In this document: positions 5,752 to 5,992 of the stretch, piece after piece
How the letters are laid out: the number at the start of each line of letters is the position of its first letter
How positions within the stretch are numbered: the first letter of the stretch is position 1
Source of the DNA: Marinilabilia sp. UBA5340
GTDB lineage: Bacteria > Bacteroidota > Bacteroidia > Bacteroidales > Marinilabiliaceae
Direction: 5' to 3'
DNA: 5,992 bases
NCBI GenBank assembly: GCA_002411085.1
Contig: DHQK01000172.1
Location: forward strand, 19,665-25,656
Position numbers and translations under genes: made by a program
The notes under the pieces: model-generated
Told to the model about the DNA's origin: nothing
What the model saw: the letters and a program-made list of their open reading frames with translations, nothing else
The model's database searches: none

Positions 5752-5992
5752 GCATTCAAAACTTCATAAACGCTTTGACCATGTTTGTCAGGATAATAGA
5801 AACATAGGAGAATTATTTTGCAAGCCTCACGTTAAAACACTCAATATTTCTTTCGCATTCAAAGTGCACTCAATCGTAGCGATAAACTCTCACGTAATGA
5901 ATTCACACTTTGTATCAGTGAATATTCACCAGGTTTCATTCTCCATTAAGCTGGCTTATGAATTACTGATCGCATGTTCGTATTATTGATTA
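5752..5992. other. Terminal 241 bp with no supportable gene
   Basis: An open frame runs from a TTG at 5750 almost to the window edge, but its start lies in the terminator T-run and its product resembles no family I recognise. The three reverse frames are broken by several stops. The stretch carries short repeated words: GCATTCAAA at 5752 and again near 5855, and CACTCAAT near 5839 and 5867. It also contains two palindromes, TGAATTCA (5898-5905) and one at 5918-5929. It may be intergenic DNA or the edge of an element continuing beyond the window. Confidence 0.5.
5918..5929. repeat. Perfect 12-bp palindrome
   Basis: GTGAATATTCAC is its own reverse complement. The shorter palindrome TGAATTCA lies 12 bp upstream (5898-5905) and shares the TGAA/TTCA ends. 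They could be regulator half-sites for a gene beyond the window; the evidence is symmetry only. Confidence 0.3.

Noticed and set aside
5750..5989. 79-codon open frame after the hydrolase terminator
   Set aside because: It starts with TTG inside the terminator T-run, has no recognisable motif and an irregular Cys/His/Ser-rich composition.
1..5992. CRISPR array, tRNA, rRNA, insertion sequence or defence system
   Set aside because: No regularly spaced repeats, cloverleaf-like sequence, rRNA segments, transposase motifs or known defence domains were seen on either strand.

Overview
The window looks like a piece of a Bacteroidota chromosome, probably order Bacteroidales. Four things point there: promoter-like TAnnTTTG elements (the Bacteroidota -7 consensus) ahead of genes, start codons without clear Shine-Dalgarno sequences, an XRE regulator ending in the short aromatic/acidic tail common in this phylum, and an Lnb-type (DUF4105) membrane protein, a family described from Bacteroides. 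The placement rests on protein and promoter features only. All five supported genes are on the + strand.

Layout: (1) 1-82 is the leader of a small XRE-family regulator (83-628), with a candidate promoter at 15-22 and an interrupted inverted repeat between promoter and start codon. (2) 629-869 is intergenic. It holds a possible weak terminator and a good promoter candidate, then a T-rich leader with a small hairpin. (3) 870-2548 is a translationally overlapping pair, pyrK-pyrD, encoding the NAD-dependent class 1B dihydroorotate dehydrogenase of pyrimidine synthesis. (4) 2549-2655 is a short gap with an 11-bp imperfect inverted repeat overlapping a promoter-like element. (5) 2656-3867 encodes a 403-residue Lnb-like protein: a periplasmic His/Cys domain followed by about five membrane segments. 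This family contains the Bacteroides lipoprotein N-acyltransferase. (6) 3868-4355 is AT-rich and without a convincing gene. It holds a perfect 21-bp palindrome and a 10-bp inverted repeat ahead of the next gene. (7) 4356-5651 encodes an exported serine hydrolase of the beta-lactamase/PBP4* family, closed by a strong Rho-independent terminator at 5718-5751. (8) 5752-5992 has no supportable gene.

The genes are mostly housekeeping and envelope functions. Only pyrK and pyrD clearly work together, as subunits of one enzyme; lnb may receive some read-through from them. The regulator and the hydrolase appear to be separate transcription units. I do not see a convincing new multi-gene system. The items most worth a second look are the Lnb-like protein and several unexplained inverted repeats in the leaders. 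Names and functions rest on recognised motifs read from the translated sequence; no database search was run.
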